Positions 1 to 9,221 of a stretch of 64,000 nt of DNA are shown here, piece by piece; the first letter of the stretch is position 1, and every line of letters begins with the position of its first letter. Source of the DNA: Rhodovibrio salinarum DSM 9154 (GTDB taxonomy: Bacteria > Pseudomonadota > Alphaproteobacteria > Kiloniellales > Rhodovibrionaceae); the NCBI RefSeq assembly GCF_000515255.1, contig NZ_KI911559.1, positions 4,112,525 through 4,176,524 on the forward strand. The letters run 5' to 3'. The position numbers and the translations under genes are program-made. Below the pieces are notes generated by a model. That model saw nothing but the letters and a program-made list of their open reading frames with translations, did not search any database and was not told the origin of the DNA.

Positions 1-670
1 TCGCGGCATGGACACGATATCGAGTCACGAGGTTGGGCGTATACGCCACCGGCCCAAGCGCAGCCATCCGGAAAAAGAACTCGCGATCCTCGCTCGATTT
101 CAGACGCGGATTGAACAGGCCGGCCGCGTAGGCCGAAGCCCGACGGCATACCGAGCCACTTGGGGATATGAAGTTACCAGCCGCCAAGGCTTCGAGGAGC
201 CCCTCGGTCAACCGGAACACTGTGGGCGTTACCGCGTCGCGATACACGAACCGCAGGCCGCTCTTGGCGAGCGCGGGCCCCAGGTCGCCCGTCCGTTCGT
301 CGAACAGCATCCGATCGCCGAAGAACAGATCTATATCTGACATCAGGCGGAAGGCCTCCACCGAGGTCTCGAGAAAATCCGCCATGTAGCAATCGTCCGC
401 ATCGAGTAGAGCGACCAACGTGGTTGTCGCAAGGCTACAACCGACATTCCTGGCGTTCGAGACGTTCCCGTAGTCGAGACTGACAAGGCGCACCTGAAGA
501 TCATGGGCGGCGATCCAATCCGCGCAGGCGTCCCGGGTCCCGTCGGAAGATCCATTCTCAACGATGATCACCTCTTCTGGAAGGCGCGTTTGCCCCGCGA
601 CGCTGTCCAGACAGGTCCGGACATACTGCGCCGCGTTGTGTGCGGGAATGACTACGGTCACGTCGGTCAT
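1..670 (-). CDS. glycosyltransferase family 2, partial (3' end beyond the window)
   Basis: The minus-strand frame opens with ATG at 670 and has no stop before the window edge, giving 223 visible residues. It starts with the GT-A fold nucleotide-binding strand (VTVVIPAHN) and continues with VENGSSDGT, then the metal-binding LLDADD motif near residue 95. The later SSEDREFFFR segment matches the acceptor/catalytic region of GT2 enzymes. It is the last visible gene of the exopolysaccharide locus, 53 bases after the preceding GT2 gene. It probably adds one sugar to a lipid-linked repeat unit on the cytoplasmic face. The sugar cannot be told from sequence. Confidence 0.85.
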   Translation of the reverse strand, partial: MTDVTVVIPAHNAAQYVRTCLDSVAGQTRLPEEVIIVENGSSDGTRDACADWIAAHDLQVRLVSLDYGNVSNARNVGCSLATTTLVALLDADDCYMADFLETSVEAFRLMSDIDLFFGDRMLFDERTGDLGPALAKSGLRFVYRDAVTPTVFRLTEGLLEALAAGNFISPSGSVCRRASAYAAGLFNPRLKSSEDREFFFRMAALGPVAYTPNLVTRYRVHAA

Positions 671-723
671 CTTGAGCGTCTCCAAATGCGCGTCCCACCG
701 TACGCAGCGTACGTGAGCATTGT

Positions 724-1755
724 TTAGTTGAACGACTGCCAACGGCCCGCGCCATACATGACCGCCTTAAGCAGCGCCTTCGCGAGCACATAGAAATCTC
801 GCACGCGTAATCGTCCATACCGCCGCGCCTGCCAGAATAGTCGCAATGCGGATCGGAATCTGCCTTTCCTGGCACAGTAAATACTATCCGTAACGTAAAA
901 CTCGTTCAGTCGCTCGGAGATCGCGTCATGATCGACGCCCAAGCACTTGTCATCGCATAAGGCATGAAACGCGGCCCTTGCTCCGATACGGGGCGGCATC
1001 CCAGAGTTCGTCTTGCTTCCTGCGCGCTGACGGTACCGGAAGACCTTTTCGGGTACGAAATGAAACGGCGCAAGATGCGCAAGCCGTATCCAGAGATGAT
1101 AGTCCTGCGCCTGTCTCAGCGATTCATCGAACCCCCCAGCCTGACAGAAGAAGTCCCGCCGCACGGCCAAAGCGCCGACCGCGGTTAAGGACACTCGAAT
1201 GAATTTTGGCCCGGAATCTTCGAGCCGCAGAGGTCTCCGATCCTCGAACGCTTCCCCGAGGAGTTCGCGGACCTTCTGCCGGTCGGCCAGGGAGGGGATA
1301 ATCTCAGCCCTGTCATCTTCGTCGACGACGGAAAAGTCGCCGCCAATCCATTGCGCGTCGGGAAAAGTGTGGAGCGGGGTTGCGAATGCCGCGAGGGCGT
1401 TCGGCTCCAGAACGTCGTCAGAATCCAGGAACACGATCCACTCGCCCACCGCCGCTGCGACGCCCGCATTTCTTGCGGCGCCGGCGCCCTGGTTGCGCTG
1501 TCGGAGCAACAAGATCGGGACGGCGAACCGCTCTTGATAAGCCTCCACCGCCGCCGCGGTCTCGTCGGTTGAGCCATCGTCCACAATGACGAGTTCGACC
1601 GGCTGGTAATGCTGCCGTGCGACACTCAGGATCGCGTCGCCGATGAAGCGTTCGGTATTGTAGGACGGCATGACGATGCTGAAAGTCGGTTGCACCGCGT
1701 GATCGTCGATCACGTTGATGGTCTCCAGTTCGACGTCGTCGGTCCCCGGTCTCAT
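724..1755 (-). CDS. glycosyltransferase family 2
   Basis: This 343-residue protein begins at ATG 1755, which overlaps the upstream stop by four bases (ATGA). A longer in-frame extension upstream is a shadow of the neighbouring gene. Residues about 22-130 form the GT-A domain, with FSIVMPSYN, VDDGSTDET and the FLDSDD metal motif. The QDYHLWIRLA segment near residue 225 fits the GT2 acceptor-binding region. The C-terminal part carries no obvious membrane helix. It belongs to the XrtA-linked exopolysaccharide operon and probably extends the repeat unit. Donor and linkage are unknown. Confidence 0.88.
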   Translation of the reverse strand: MRPGTDDVELETINVIDDHAVQPTFSIVMPSYNTERFIGDAILSVARQHYQPVELVIVDDGSTDETAAAVEAYQERFAVPILLLRQRNQGAGAARNAGVAAAVGEWIVFLDSDDVLEPNALAAFATPLHTFPDAQWIGGDFSVVDEDDRAEIIPSLADRQKVRELLGEAFEDRRPLRLEDSGPKFIRVSLTAVGALAVRRDFFCQAGGFDESLRQAQDYHLWIRLAHLAPFHFVPEKVFRYRQRAGSKTNSGMPPRIGARAAFHALCDDKCLGVDHDAISERLNEFYVTDSIYCARKGRFRSALRLFWQARRYGRLRVRDFYVLAKALLKAVMYGAGRWQSFN

Positions 1756-3020
1756 CCGCGCCTCCGGCTTCGGCAGGCACTTAGCGCCACGTCGTTTGCG
1801 TAGCCACTCCCGGCAAAACCAAGAGCTGCCGTAGCGCTCGCCGCCTGCGCCAGGCCTTCGAAAATCTCGATCTGCCCCCGGCTGGTCGCCGCCCAGGAGA
1901 AGCTCTCGGCGTAGGCGCGTATGGTCATAGGGTCGGAGGGTGCGGCAAGGATCGTTGCCAGAGCACCCGTGAGCGCCTCGGGCGTACGCTCGGCGACGAC
2001 GCGCCCGGCGACCGGGTCGCGCACCACTTCGGGCGTGCCGTTGACGGACGTGGCGACCACCGGCGTCCCACACGCTAGGCTTTCCAGTAAAACGTTCGGC
2101 CAGCCTTCCCGGCTGGAGGCGAGTACCAACGCGTCCGCGGCGGAATAGACCGCGCGCAGCTGGTCGTGCGGCACCGCGCCCAGGAAGTGCACCCGGTCGC
2201 TGACGCCCAGTTGTCCGGCAAGCGTCCGCAACGCGGTCTCTTCCGGGCCGGTTCCGGCGATCAGGAGGTGTGTATCCGGCGCCAGCCCGGCGAGGGCACG
2301 GATCGCCAGATCGTGTCCCTTGCGCGCGATCAGATGCCCGACCGAGGCGACGACCGGCGCCTCGCCCAGCCCAAGTTCCGTTCGCCAGCGCGCCCGGCCC
2401 GCCGCATCGCGCCAAAAGGTCGCCAGATCGACGCCGTTACGCAGCACCTGAACACGGCCCGGATCGACTCCCAGGCCAGCCAGGTCCTGACGCAACGCAT
2501 CGCACACCGTGATCAGTCCCGCCGCCCGCGCGGCCGTCCAGCGGATCATCCGGCGCGGTGCGGTATAGCGGGGGATCAGGTTCAGATCGGTGCCACGCCC
2601 GGTCACGGTGAACGGCAGGCCCAGCTCGCGCGCCAGCAACGCCGCGGCGACGCCATCCGGGTAGAAATAGTGCGCGTCGATCAGATCAAAGCGGTCACCC
2701 GCCCGCATCAAGGCCCGCGCCTGCCGGCGCGCGGCGGCATACAGCAGCGCGGGCGCCGCCGTCATGCCGACCTTGGGAATCACCGGATAGCGCGGGTGCC
2801 AGACGTCGAGCTCGTGACGCACCTCGTGCACCGGCACACGCGTCAACGCCTGATACCGGGGATGACCGCGCAGCCCCGGCGGCACCCAGGGCACCGGCGC
2901 GATCACGCTGGCGCGGTAGCCGCTCGTCGCCAGCAGGTGGCGCAACCGGTTCTCGACGAATACGCCGTGATGCGGCTGCCCGGGGTTGGGATAGAGGGTG
3001 GTGAAAACCAGCAGGTTCAC
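1752..3020 (-). CDS. glycosyltransferase family 4 of the exosortase A locus
   Basis: The protein has 422 residues. The GTG start at 3020 overlaps the stop of the preceding gene in a GTGA tetrad, and the next gene starts inside its own stop, so translation is coupled on both sides. The N-terminal Rossmann half starts NLLVFTTLYPNPGQPHHG. The C-terminal donor half contains the GHLIARKGHD loop, GTGPEE, and the EGWPNVLLESLACGTPVV signature with the two family-4 glutamates. Architecture and place fit the PEP-CTERM-associated GT4 enzymes that build the exopolysaccharide. The last 30 residues are a divergent tail. Confidence 0.9.
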   Translation of the reverse strand: MNLLVFTTLYPNPGQPHHGVFVENRLRHLLATSGYRASVIAPVPWVPPGLRGHPRYQALTRVPVHEVRHELDVWHPRYPVIPKVGMTAAPALLYAAARRQARALMRAGDRFDLIDAHYFYPDGVAAALLARELGLPFTVTGRGTDLNLIPRYTAPRRMIRWTAARAAGLITVCDALRQDLAGLGVDPGRVQVLRNGVDLATFWRDAAGRARWRTELGLGEAPVVASVGHLIARKGHDLAIRALAGLAPDTHLLIAGTGPEETALRTLAGQLGVSDRVHFLGAVPHDQLRAVYSAADALVLASSREGWPNVLLESLACGTPVVATSVNGTPEVVRDPVAGRVVAERTPEALTGALATILAAPSDPMTIRAYAESFSWAATSRGQIEIFEGLAQAASATAALGFAGSGYANDVALSACRSRRRG

Positions 3021-4183
3021 GGGCTCGGGCGCTCCAGCGCGTTGCGGTACAGGCGGTCGTAAGCCGCCACCATCGCGGTCATGTCGTAAGCGGTTTCCGC
3101 GCGCGCCCGGTTCGCAGCCCCGAGGCGCGCGCGCAGCTCGCCGTCTTTTAGCAGCCGGCTCAACGCCGCCTCGAAACCGCCGGCATCCTCTTGGCCGAAC
3201 GCCTGGGCCGGCGCGGTTTGGGGCAGGATGCGGGCCACGTCGCCAGCGTCGAATGCCACCACCGGCCGGGCCATCGCCATCGCCTGCAAAAGCGCGTTGG
3301 GCATCTGCTCGGTCACGCTGGTCAGCGCGAAGATGCTGTTCCCCGTCAGCGCCGCGCGCACATCGGCGACCTGTCCGGCGAAGGCGATCCGGTCGCCCAG
3401 GCCGCTCGCCGCCGCCTGTGCGCGCAGATCGGCTTCGCACGGGCCCATGCCGCAGATCACGAGCCGGGCGTCGGTGTCCGCGGCTGCCCGCGCGAACAAC
3501 GCGATCAGCCGATCGAGCCGCTTCTCCGCGCGCAGCGGCGCCACCGCCACGACGGTCGGCACGGTCGCGGCCATCGCCGGCAACGGCGGAACCGGCGCGG
3601 CCGGCGTGTAATGGGCAAGGTCGACCCCGTTCACCAGATGACGCAGCCGTCCCGATGGCGCCCAGCGGTGGCGCCGGGCAATCTCCAGCAAGCCATGCGA
3701 GGGCACCACCAGCGCGTCGACCCCGGCCAGCGCGAGCCGGCGATAGAGGCTGCGCCGCCGCAGGGGCCGGACCGCTTCCTCCGGCCCGAAGCCGCTCTCG
3801 AAATGCAGGTGCGGCCATCGCGGGCCGAGCCGGTTGGCAAGCGCCCAGTCCATGGCGCCGAAGTTGTAGGTGCACAGGATATCGGCCTCCGAGCGGGCGA
3901 GCGCCCGGCGGATCGCCGGCAAACGTTTCACCCCGGTCAAGCCGTCCGCTGGCAAAAGGGTCCAGGGGTTGTTGGGGTCCACCCGGTCAAGCGCCTCGTG
4001 CCGCCCGTCCAACGCGATCAGCGTGTGCGCGTAACGCGTGCCCAGACGCCGCGCCACGTCGGCGATGCGGACCTGCACCCCGCCAACCGCGAAGGTCGGA
4101 AACACGTGCAAGAGCTGAACCGGACGCACCTCGGACAAGGTGGGGGGCGGCGTCGAAGGCTGCTGGGTCTTTAGGGGATACAC
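3017..4183 (-). CDS. glycosyltransferase family 4, PEP-CTERM/EPS-associated (Stp2-like)
   Basis: The protein has 388 residues from a GTG at 4183, preceded by an AAGGCGG ribosome site; a second GTG about 19 codons in is an alternative start. The N-terminal LLHVFPTFAVGGVQVR loop is the 'GG' acceptor loop typical of exosortase-associated sugar transferases of the Stp2 group. LVNGVDLAHYTP, APLRAEKRLDRLI and the EQMPNALLQAMAMARPVVA donor signature follow. It lies 11 bases after the polyprenyl-phosphate sugar transferase gene, so it is likely to add the second sugar of the repeat. The sugar identity is not visible. Confidence 0.9.
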   Translation of the reverse strand: MYPLKTQQPSTPPPTLSEVRPVQLLHVFPTFAVGGVQVRIADVARRLGTRYAHTLIALDGRHEALDRVDPNNPWTLLPADGLTGVKRLPAIRRALARSEADILCTYNFGAMDWALANRLGPRWPHLHFESGFGPEEAVRPLRRRSLYRRLALAGVDALVVPSHGLLEIARRHRWAPSGRLRHLVNGVDLAHYTPAAPVPPLPAMAATVPTVVAVAPLRAEKRLDRLIALFARAAADTDARLVICGMGPCEADLRAQAAASGLGDRIAFAGQVADVRAALTGNSIFALTSVTEQMPNALLQAMAMARPVVAFDAGDVARILPQTAPAQAFGQEDAGGFEAALSRLLKDGELRARLGAANRARAETAYDMTAMVAAYDRLYRNALERPSP

Positions 4184-4194
4184 GGTTGCCGCCT

Positions 4195-5574
4195 TCAGCG
4201 CGCGCCGGCGTTCCAGAGGACGACGCGCACCGTCTGCAGCCCGATCGCGATGTCCAGCATGATGGTGTAGTACTTGATGTAGAACAGGTCGTACTGAAGC
4301 TTCTGGCGCGCGTCCTCGACGCTGGCGCCGTAGGGATAGTTGAGCTGTGCCCAGCCGGTGATCCCGGGCTTCACGCTATGCCGCTCGCGGTAGAAGGGGA
4401 TCTGCGCGCCCAATTCGTCGACGAAGAAGGGGCGTTCCGGGCGCGGCCCGACGAAGCTCATATCCCCGCGCAGGACGTTGATCGCCTGCGGGATCTCGTC
4501 GATCCGGGTCTTGCGGATGAACGCGCCCACCCGGGTGATTCGCGGGTCCGCCTGCTGCGCCCACTGCGGCCGTCCGTCAGCCTCCGCGTCCTGACGCATG
4601 GAGCGGAACTTGAACAGCATGAACGGCTGGCCGCCCTGCCCGACCCGCGCCTGCCGGTAGAACACCGGCCCGGGACTCTCCAGCTTGATCGCGAGCGCGG
4701 TCACGATCAGCAGCGGCAGCGTCACCGTCAAAAGACCCAGGCTGGCGACCAGGTCAATCGCGCGCTTGGCCATCAGATGCACGCGGGTCGTACGGAACCC
4801 CGCCCGGTCGAAGAACCAGCTTGGCGACAGCGCATCCAGATCGACCGCGCCCAGCGCCTGCTCGGCGAACATGTGATAATCGGTGACCCGCACCCCCTCC
4901 AGCCGCGCGGCGACCAGATCGTTCAACGGCAGTTGACCCCGCCGGTCCTCCAACGCGACCACGATCTCGTCGATCGCGTGCGAGGCGACATAGGCGCGAA
5001 GGTCGTTGGGCATGGCAACAAGCTTCGCACCCGAGACGGCACAGGCTACCGGCTCCAGCTCGACGTACCCAACCACCATGAAGCGGCTGCGCCGGCCACG
5101 GTGGGCAAGCGCCCCCACCTTGGCAGCCCTGTCCCCCGTGCCGAGCACCAGCACACGGCTCTTCAGGTGCGCGAGGTCCGCGACCCGCAAAAACGCGAGG
5201 TGCAACGCGAACACAAGCGCAAAGGCCAACAGCAGGCCGGGGATCAGGGCGCTAATCGTGATCCGCACGGGCGGGAACACGTAAGTCAGGATCGCGTGCA
5301 GCACGAACGCCAGGCAAACGGCCACGCACACGCGCGCGGCGAGATCGGGCAGGCTCTCGGCAACATGGAAGGAATACAGCCCGACCGCGAACAGCATCGT
5401 CAGCACGAGCGCGCCCAGCAGCAAAGCGCGCTCGACGAAGTACCAGAAGCCGACCGCCTCGCCCGCGACCGTGAAAGCGGTGTACTGGACCGTGATGAAC
5501 AGGACGACCAACGCCACCGCTTCCACCACTGCCAGAATGTAGAGGGGCCAGACGACCCGCGCACTCACGCCCAC
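4195..5574 (-). CDS. polyprenyl-phosphate sugar transferase, PEP-CTERM system type (EpsB-like)
   Basis: A 459-residue protein starting at GTG 5574 after a clear GAGGAGA site. The first ~130 residues hold four membrane helices. Residues ~135-215 form a NAD-like domain starting VLVLGTGDRAAK. From residue ~266 comes the bacterial sugar-transferase catalytic domain, with AKRAIDLVAS, a membrane anchor, the FKFRSMR motif, TRIDEIPQ and FVGPRPERP. It transfers the first sugar-1-phosphate to the lipid carrier at the inner membrane and so starts exopolysaccharide synthesis. The layout matches the TIGR03013-type enzymes tied to exosortase A loci. Confidence 0.93.
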   Translation of the reverse strand: MGVSARVVWPLYILAVVEAVALVVLFITVQYTAFTVAGEAVGFWYFVERALLLGALVLTMLFAVGLYSFHVAESLPDLAARVCVAVCLAFVLHAILTYVFPPVRITISALIPGLLLAFALVFALHLAFLRVADLAHLKSRVLVLGTGDRAAKVGALAHRGRRSRFMVVGYVELEPVACAVSGAKLVAMPNDLRAYVASHAIDEIVVALEDRRGQLPLNDLVAARLEGVRVTDYHMFAEQALGAVDLDALSPSWFFDRAGFRTTRVHLMAKRAIDLVASLGLLTVTLPLLIVTALAIKLESPGPVFYRQARVGQGGQPFMLFKFRSMRQDAEADGRPQWAQQADPRITRVGAFIRKTRIDEIPQAINVLRGDMSFVGPRPERPFFVDELGAQIPFYRERHSVKPGITGWAQLNYPYGASVEDARQKLQYDLFYIKYYTIMLDIAIGLQTVRVVLWNAGAR

Positions 5575-5616
5575 GATTGTCTCCTCGATAAAGACAGCGC
5601 CGGAGATCCGGTCGGC

Positions 5617-7560
5617 TCAGGCCACCACCGCGTCGTACGCGTCCACCGCCGCCGTAGCCGGCAGGGTTGGCGCGACATGCACCTGCTCCAGAAAGCCCGC
5701 GAACATCAAAAGCGCCCAGATCGGCTGGGTATGGTCACTCAGTCCGCTCATATGGCGATCGACCAGGTTGTCGATCGCCGCGACGTCGAACAGCCCGCAG
5801 CCGCGCAGCGCCTCGCCCTTCAGGCTGGCCAGCACGCGGGCGCGCGCCGGCCCGCGGAACCAGCCTGCCAGCGGCACGCCGAAGCCCATCTTCGGCCGGT
5901 ACAGCACCTCCTCGGGCAGCAGCGGCTCCAGAGATTTTTTGAAGACCGCCTTGCCCTCGCGCCCGCGCAGCTTGGCGGATGCGGGGATCGACCCGGTCCA
6001 CTCGGCGAACTTGTGATCCAGGATCGGCACGCGCACTTCCAGCGCATGCGCCATGCTGGCGCGGTCGACCTTGGTCAGGATGTCGCCCGGCAGATAGGTC
6101 TTGAGATCGGCGTACTGCACGCGGCTGATCGGATCGTCGGTCGGGGCAGCGGCCATCACCTCGCGGATGCGCTCGACCGCGCGGTAGCCCTGCAGCTCGC
6201 GCTTGAAGCTGGGCGCGTAAAGCGCCTCGCGGTGGCTGTCGGCGACGACGCAGACGCTGTGGAAATAGCCATCCGCCGTATCGCGGGCGAGCGCCTGGAA
6301 GGTGGTCTTGGCCCGCAGCGGCTTGGGCGCCCAGTCGGCCTTGGGATAGCTGCGGCCCAGAGCGCCGAACAGCGGCCCGCGCACGCTCTGCGGCAGACGG
6401 GCGCGCACCAGTTCCTCGTAGCGGTGCCAACGGTAGCGGCGGTAGCCAGCAAACAGCTCGTCGCCACCATCGCCGGAGAGCGCGACAGTGACATGCCGGC
6501 GCGCCTCCTGGCACACCCGATAGGTCGGGATCGCGCTGGAATCCGCGAACGGCTCGTCATAGACGCGCGGCAGCAGATCCAACAGGCCAACGTCATCCGC
6601 CGCCACGCGCTTGGCGTGGTGATCGGTCTTGTAACGCCGGGCGACCTGGTCAGCGTAGCTGGTCTCGTCGTAGTCCGCCTCGCCGAAGCCGATCGCGCAG
6701 GTGGTGACCGGCGTCTCCCGCGACTTTGCCATGCAGGCGACGACCGCGCTGGAATCCACCCCGCCGGACAGGAAAGCCCCCAGCGGCACATCGGCGATCA
6801 TGCGAATGCCGACCGCTTCCATCAGCCTTTCCGGCAACTCGGCAGCAACAGCAGCCTCGTCCGTCTGGTCAGGCTGGAAGGTCATGTCCCAATAGCAGCG
6901 CGGCTCGGGCATCGCCTGGCCACGGCGGATCGTCAGCACATGGCCCGGCGGCAGCTTGCGCACGGTCCGGTAGATCGAGCGCGGCTCCGGCACGTAGCCA
7001 AGCGCGAAGAACTCCTCGACCGCGATCGGGTCCAGCTCGCGCGCCACCTCCGGCAGCACCAGCAGCGTCTTGAGTTCGGAGCCAAAGGCGACTCGGCCAT
7101 CGGGCAACGCGCTGTAGTACAGCGGCTTGATGCCCATTCGGTCACGCGCCAGGAACAGCGTCTCGCAGTTCGCGTCATAGAGGGCGAAAGCGAACATGCC
7201 CCGGAAACGATCGACGCAGTCCGGTCCCCAGGCTTCCCAGGCGTGGACGATCACCTCGGTATCGCAGCGGGTGGCGAAGACGTGGCCGAGGGCACTCAGT
7301 TCCGCCATCAATTCCGCGAAGTTATAGATCTCGCCGTTGTAGGCGACGGCAACCGTGCCGTCTTCGTTGAACAACGGCTGGTGACCGCTCGCCAGGTCGA
7401 TGATCGACAGACGCCGATGGCCCAGTCCGATGCCCGCGGCCTGGAAATAGCCGGCATCGTCGGGACCACGGTGGCTGATCGCATCCGTCATGGCGGTCAG
7501 GCGGCGCGCATCCACCGGGCGACGCGCACGACTGTCGAACAGGCCGGCCAGTCCGCACAT
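5617..7560 (-). CDS. exosortase A-associated amidotransferase (asparagine synthase family)
   Basis: A 647-residue class II glutamine amidotransferase. The start at ATG 7560 places the catalytic cysteine at position 2 (MCGLAGLFD) and follows a GAAGGA site. Residues 1-~190 form the glutaminase domain, with NGEIYN and CDTEVIVH. Residues 265-270 are the ATP-binding SGGVDS loop of the synthetase domain. It is longer than cellular AsnB and matches the PEP-CTERM-associated amidotransferase 1 group. The inferred job is to amidate a uronic-acid sugar or a related group of the exopolysaccharide; the substrate is unproven. Confidence 0.9.
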   Translation of the reverse strand: MCGLAGLFDSRARRPVDARRLTAMTDAISHRGPDDAGYFQAAGIGLGHRRLSIIDLASGHQPLFNEDGTVAVAYNGEIYNFAELMAELSALGHVFATRCDTEVIVHAWEAWGPDCVDRFRGMFAFALYDANCETLFLARDRMGIKPLYYSALPDGRVAFGSELKTLLVLPEVARELDPIAVEEFFALGYVPEPRSIYRTVRKLPPGHVLTIRRGQAMPEPRCYWDMTFQPDQTDEAAVAAELPERLMEAVGIRMIADVPLGAFLSGGVDSSAVVACMAKSRETPVTTCAIGFGEADYDETSYADQVARRYKTDHHAKRVAADDVGLLDLLPRVYDEPFADSSAIPTYRVCQEARRHVTVALSGDGGDELFAGYRRYRWHRYEELVRARLPQSVRGPLFGALGRSYPKADWAPKPLRAKTTFQALARDTADGYFHSVCVVADSHREALYAPSFKRELQGYRAVERIREVMAAAPTDDPISRVQYADLKTYLPGDILTKVDRASMAHALEVRVPILDHKFAEWTGSIPASAKLRGREGKAVFKKSLEPLLPEEVLYRPKMGFGVPLAGWFRGPARARVLASLKGEALRGCGLFDVAAIDNLVDRHMSGLSDHTQPIWALLMFAGFLEQVHVAPTLPATAAVDAYDAVVA

Positions 7561-7580
7561 GGCGTATCCTTCTCGCAGAG

Positions 7581-9182
7581 TTAGTCGGAACCGGACAACA
7601 CCGCTTGGGCCGCGGCCCCGGGCGCATCGGATGTCGGCGTCAGCTGGATGCGGGTCAGCCCGTCCAATTCGCTCACGAAGTCCGCCAAGAGTTCCTCGGC
7701 CGCAGGCGTTGCCGTCGTCGCGACGGCGACCGCCAAACTTGGCACGGCGGTGCCGAGCAACTTGGCCTTCAGTGTCTCCAGTTTTGCCACGGCCGGGCGG
7801 CCAGTGACTGCCGCGCCAACGCGGTACCACGACCAGACGAGGCGCCCCTCCCGGTCCATCGGCCCCCGCAAACGCAGGTACTGCGGCGCCGGGAGGCCGG
7901 CGACGATGCCGTCACTGGCCTGACCGCGCTTCTGCACACTCGTTTCCGGATCGCCCAGGAGGCTGTTGCGCGAGGAGACGAGTTCGGCCCCGGGGCGGTC
8001 ATAGGCGTAGTAGGCGACGAACAAGGTCACCTGCCGGGCCCCATCCCGGTAGACCCAAGCGGCCTGCTGATCGGCGCCACGGAAGTCGCCGCGCCAGTCC
8101 ACCGGTGCATCATCAACGCGCTGCCAGGACCCGAGGCGGTCGGGCACGTCCAGCGCCCGCGCTTCGGCCACCGGGGGCGAGGACGCCCAGCCGGCATAGG
8201 CGCGCAACACGACCAGGATCGCAATGCCGGCCACGCCTACGGCGGACAGTCCGCGCCAGGCGGAAGCGGACGCGGGTGCACCGGCGTCGGCATTCTTCGA
8301 CGTAGGCACGAGCTGTCCAAGCCCCATGGCGCCGTCATCACGCAGCCAGACGGCGAGCGCGATCAGGATCAGCGTCACCAGACTCAGAAAAATGCCGCCA
8401 TAGATCAGGTGGTCGACATCGACGGCGATCTCGAAATCGCTGAGGTAGGCCAGCATGATGATGCCATAGGCGCGGAGCACGTTGGCGCCGATCGGCACCG
8501 CGATCGACAACGCGACGAACAGCACCCGCTTCCACCAGGCCGTAAACAACAGGTCGCAGACCAGCAGGCCAAGCGCGATGCACGCCAAGAGGTAGCGCGC
8601 GCCCGCGCACGCCTCCGCAACCAGGAACGCGCCGCCAGGTACCTGAATCCGCCAGTTCTCCAGATAGACCGGCACACCGCTCATCCGCACCAGCGGCACG
8701 GTGTACTCCGCCGTCAGGGTCTGCAGCGGGGCGACCGCGAAGTCGCCGAACGGCACAGCCAGCAGCAGATAGGCCAACGGAAAAGCGACCGCCCAGGTGA
8801 TCCGCCAGCCGAACACCGCCAGCACGCTCGCCTGCAGCAGCCCCACCAGGGCGAAGTGCTGCAGCAGATTGACATTGGCGAGCGTACCGACCAGCCATAC
8901 CAGCCCCGCGCCCAACATGAGCGCGAGCCCGGAGGCGGCCGGCTGGACCGGCAGGCACGTCAGCAGCGGCCAACGCCGCCAGACGAGATAGCCCACGATC
9001 GGCACGATCAGAAAACCGTGCCCGTAGGTCGCCGAGTTGCTCCACACGCCAACGATGCTGGCCGTGGTCTCGTGCAGCGCCAGCAGGATGATCGCAGCCA
9101 GCGCCAGCCAGACCAGCCCGGCCCGGCGGAGCGGGGAGATCGGCGCAGCGGCGAGGCCGTGGGTCGGACCAAGGGTGGTCAT
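7581..9182 (-). CDS. xrtA: exosortase A fused to an EpsI domain
   Basis: A 533-residue inner-membrane protein. The first ~285 residues carry about eight hydrophobic helices and the exosortase catalytic residues: Cys192 and Arg196 in EACAGAR, Arg237 in NVLRAYG and His258 in VDHLIYGG. Residues ~340-515 form a periplasmic EpsI-like (DUF3485) domain, beginning LDVPDRLGSW and including FVAYYAYDRPGAELVSS. Exosortase A recognises PEP-CTERM tails, cuts them and probably transfers the protein to a surface glycan. The gene lies in the operon between the FemAB-like and amidotransferase genes. All expected catalytic residues are present. Confidence 0.94.
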   Translation of the reverse strand: MTTLGPTHGLAAAPISPLRRAGLVWLALAAIILLALHETTASIVGVWSNSATYGHGFLIVPIVGYLVWRRWPLLTCLPVQPAASGLALMLGAGLVWLVGTLANVNLLQHFALVGLLQASVLAVFGWRITWAVAFPLAYLLLAVPFGDFAVAPLQTLTAEYTVPLVRMSGVPVYLENWRIQVPGGAFLVAEACAGARYLLACIALGLLVCDLLFTAWWKRVLFVALSIAVPIGANVLRAYGIIMLAYLSDFEIAVDVDHLIYGGIFLSLVTLILIALAVWLRDDGAMGLGQLVPTSKNADAGAPASASAWRGLSAVGVAGIAILVVLRAYAGWASSPPVAEARALDVPDRLGSWQRVDDAPVDWRGDFRGADQQAAWVYRDGARQVTLFVAYYAYDRPGAELVSSRNSLLGDPETSVQKRGQASDGIVAGLPAPQYLRLRGPMDREGRLVWSWYRVGAAVTGRPAVAKLETLKAKLLGTAVPSLAVAVATTATPAAEELLADFVSELDGLTRIQLTPTSDAPGAAAQAVLSGSD

Positions 9183-9221
9183 CGTGCTGGAACCTTCGAG
9201 AACGGCCGGAACGAACGGGAG

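Noticed and set aside
2998..7584. A 1528-codon open frame on the plus strand
   Set aside because: It is antisense to five clear genes, and its translation is low-complexity Arg/Pro/Gly/His with no family motif. Strong G/C bias at third positions creates such frames.
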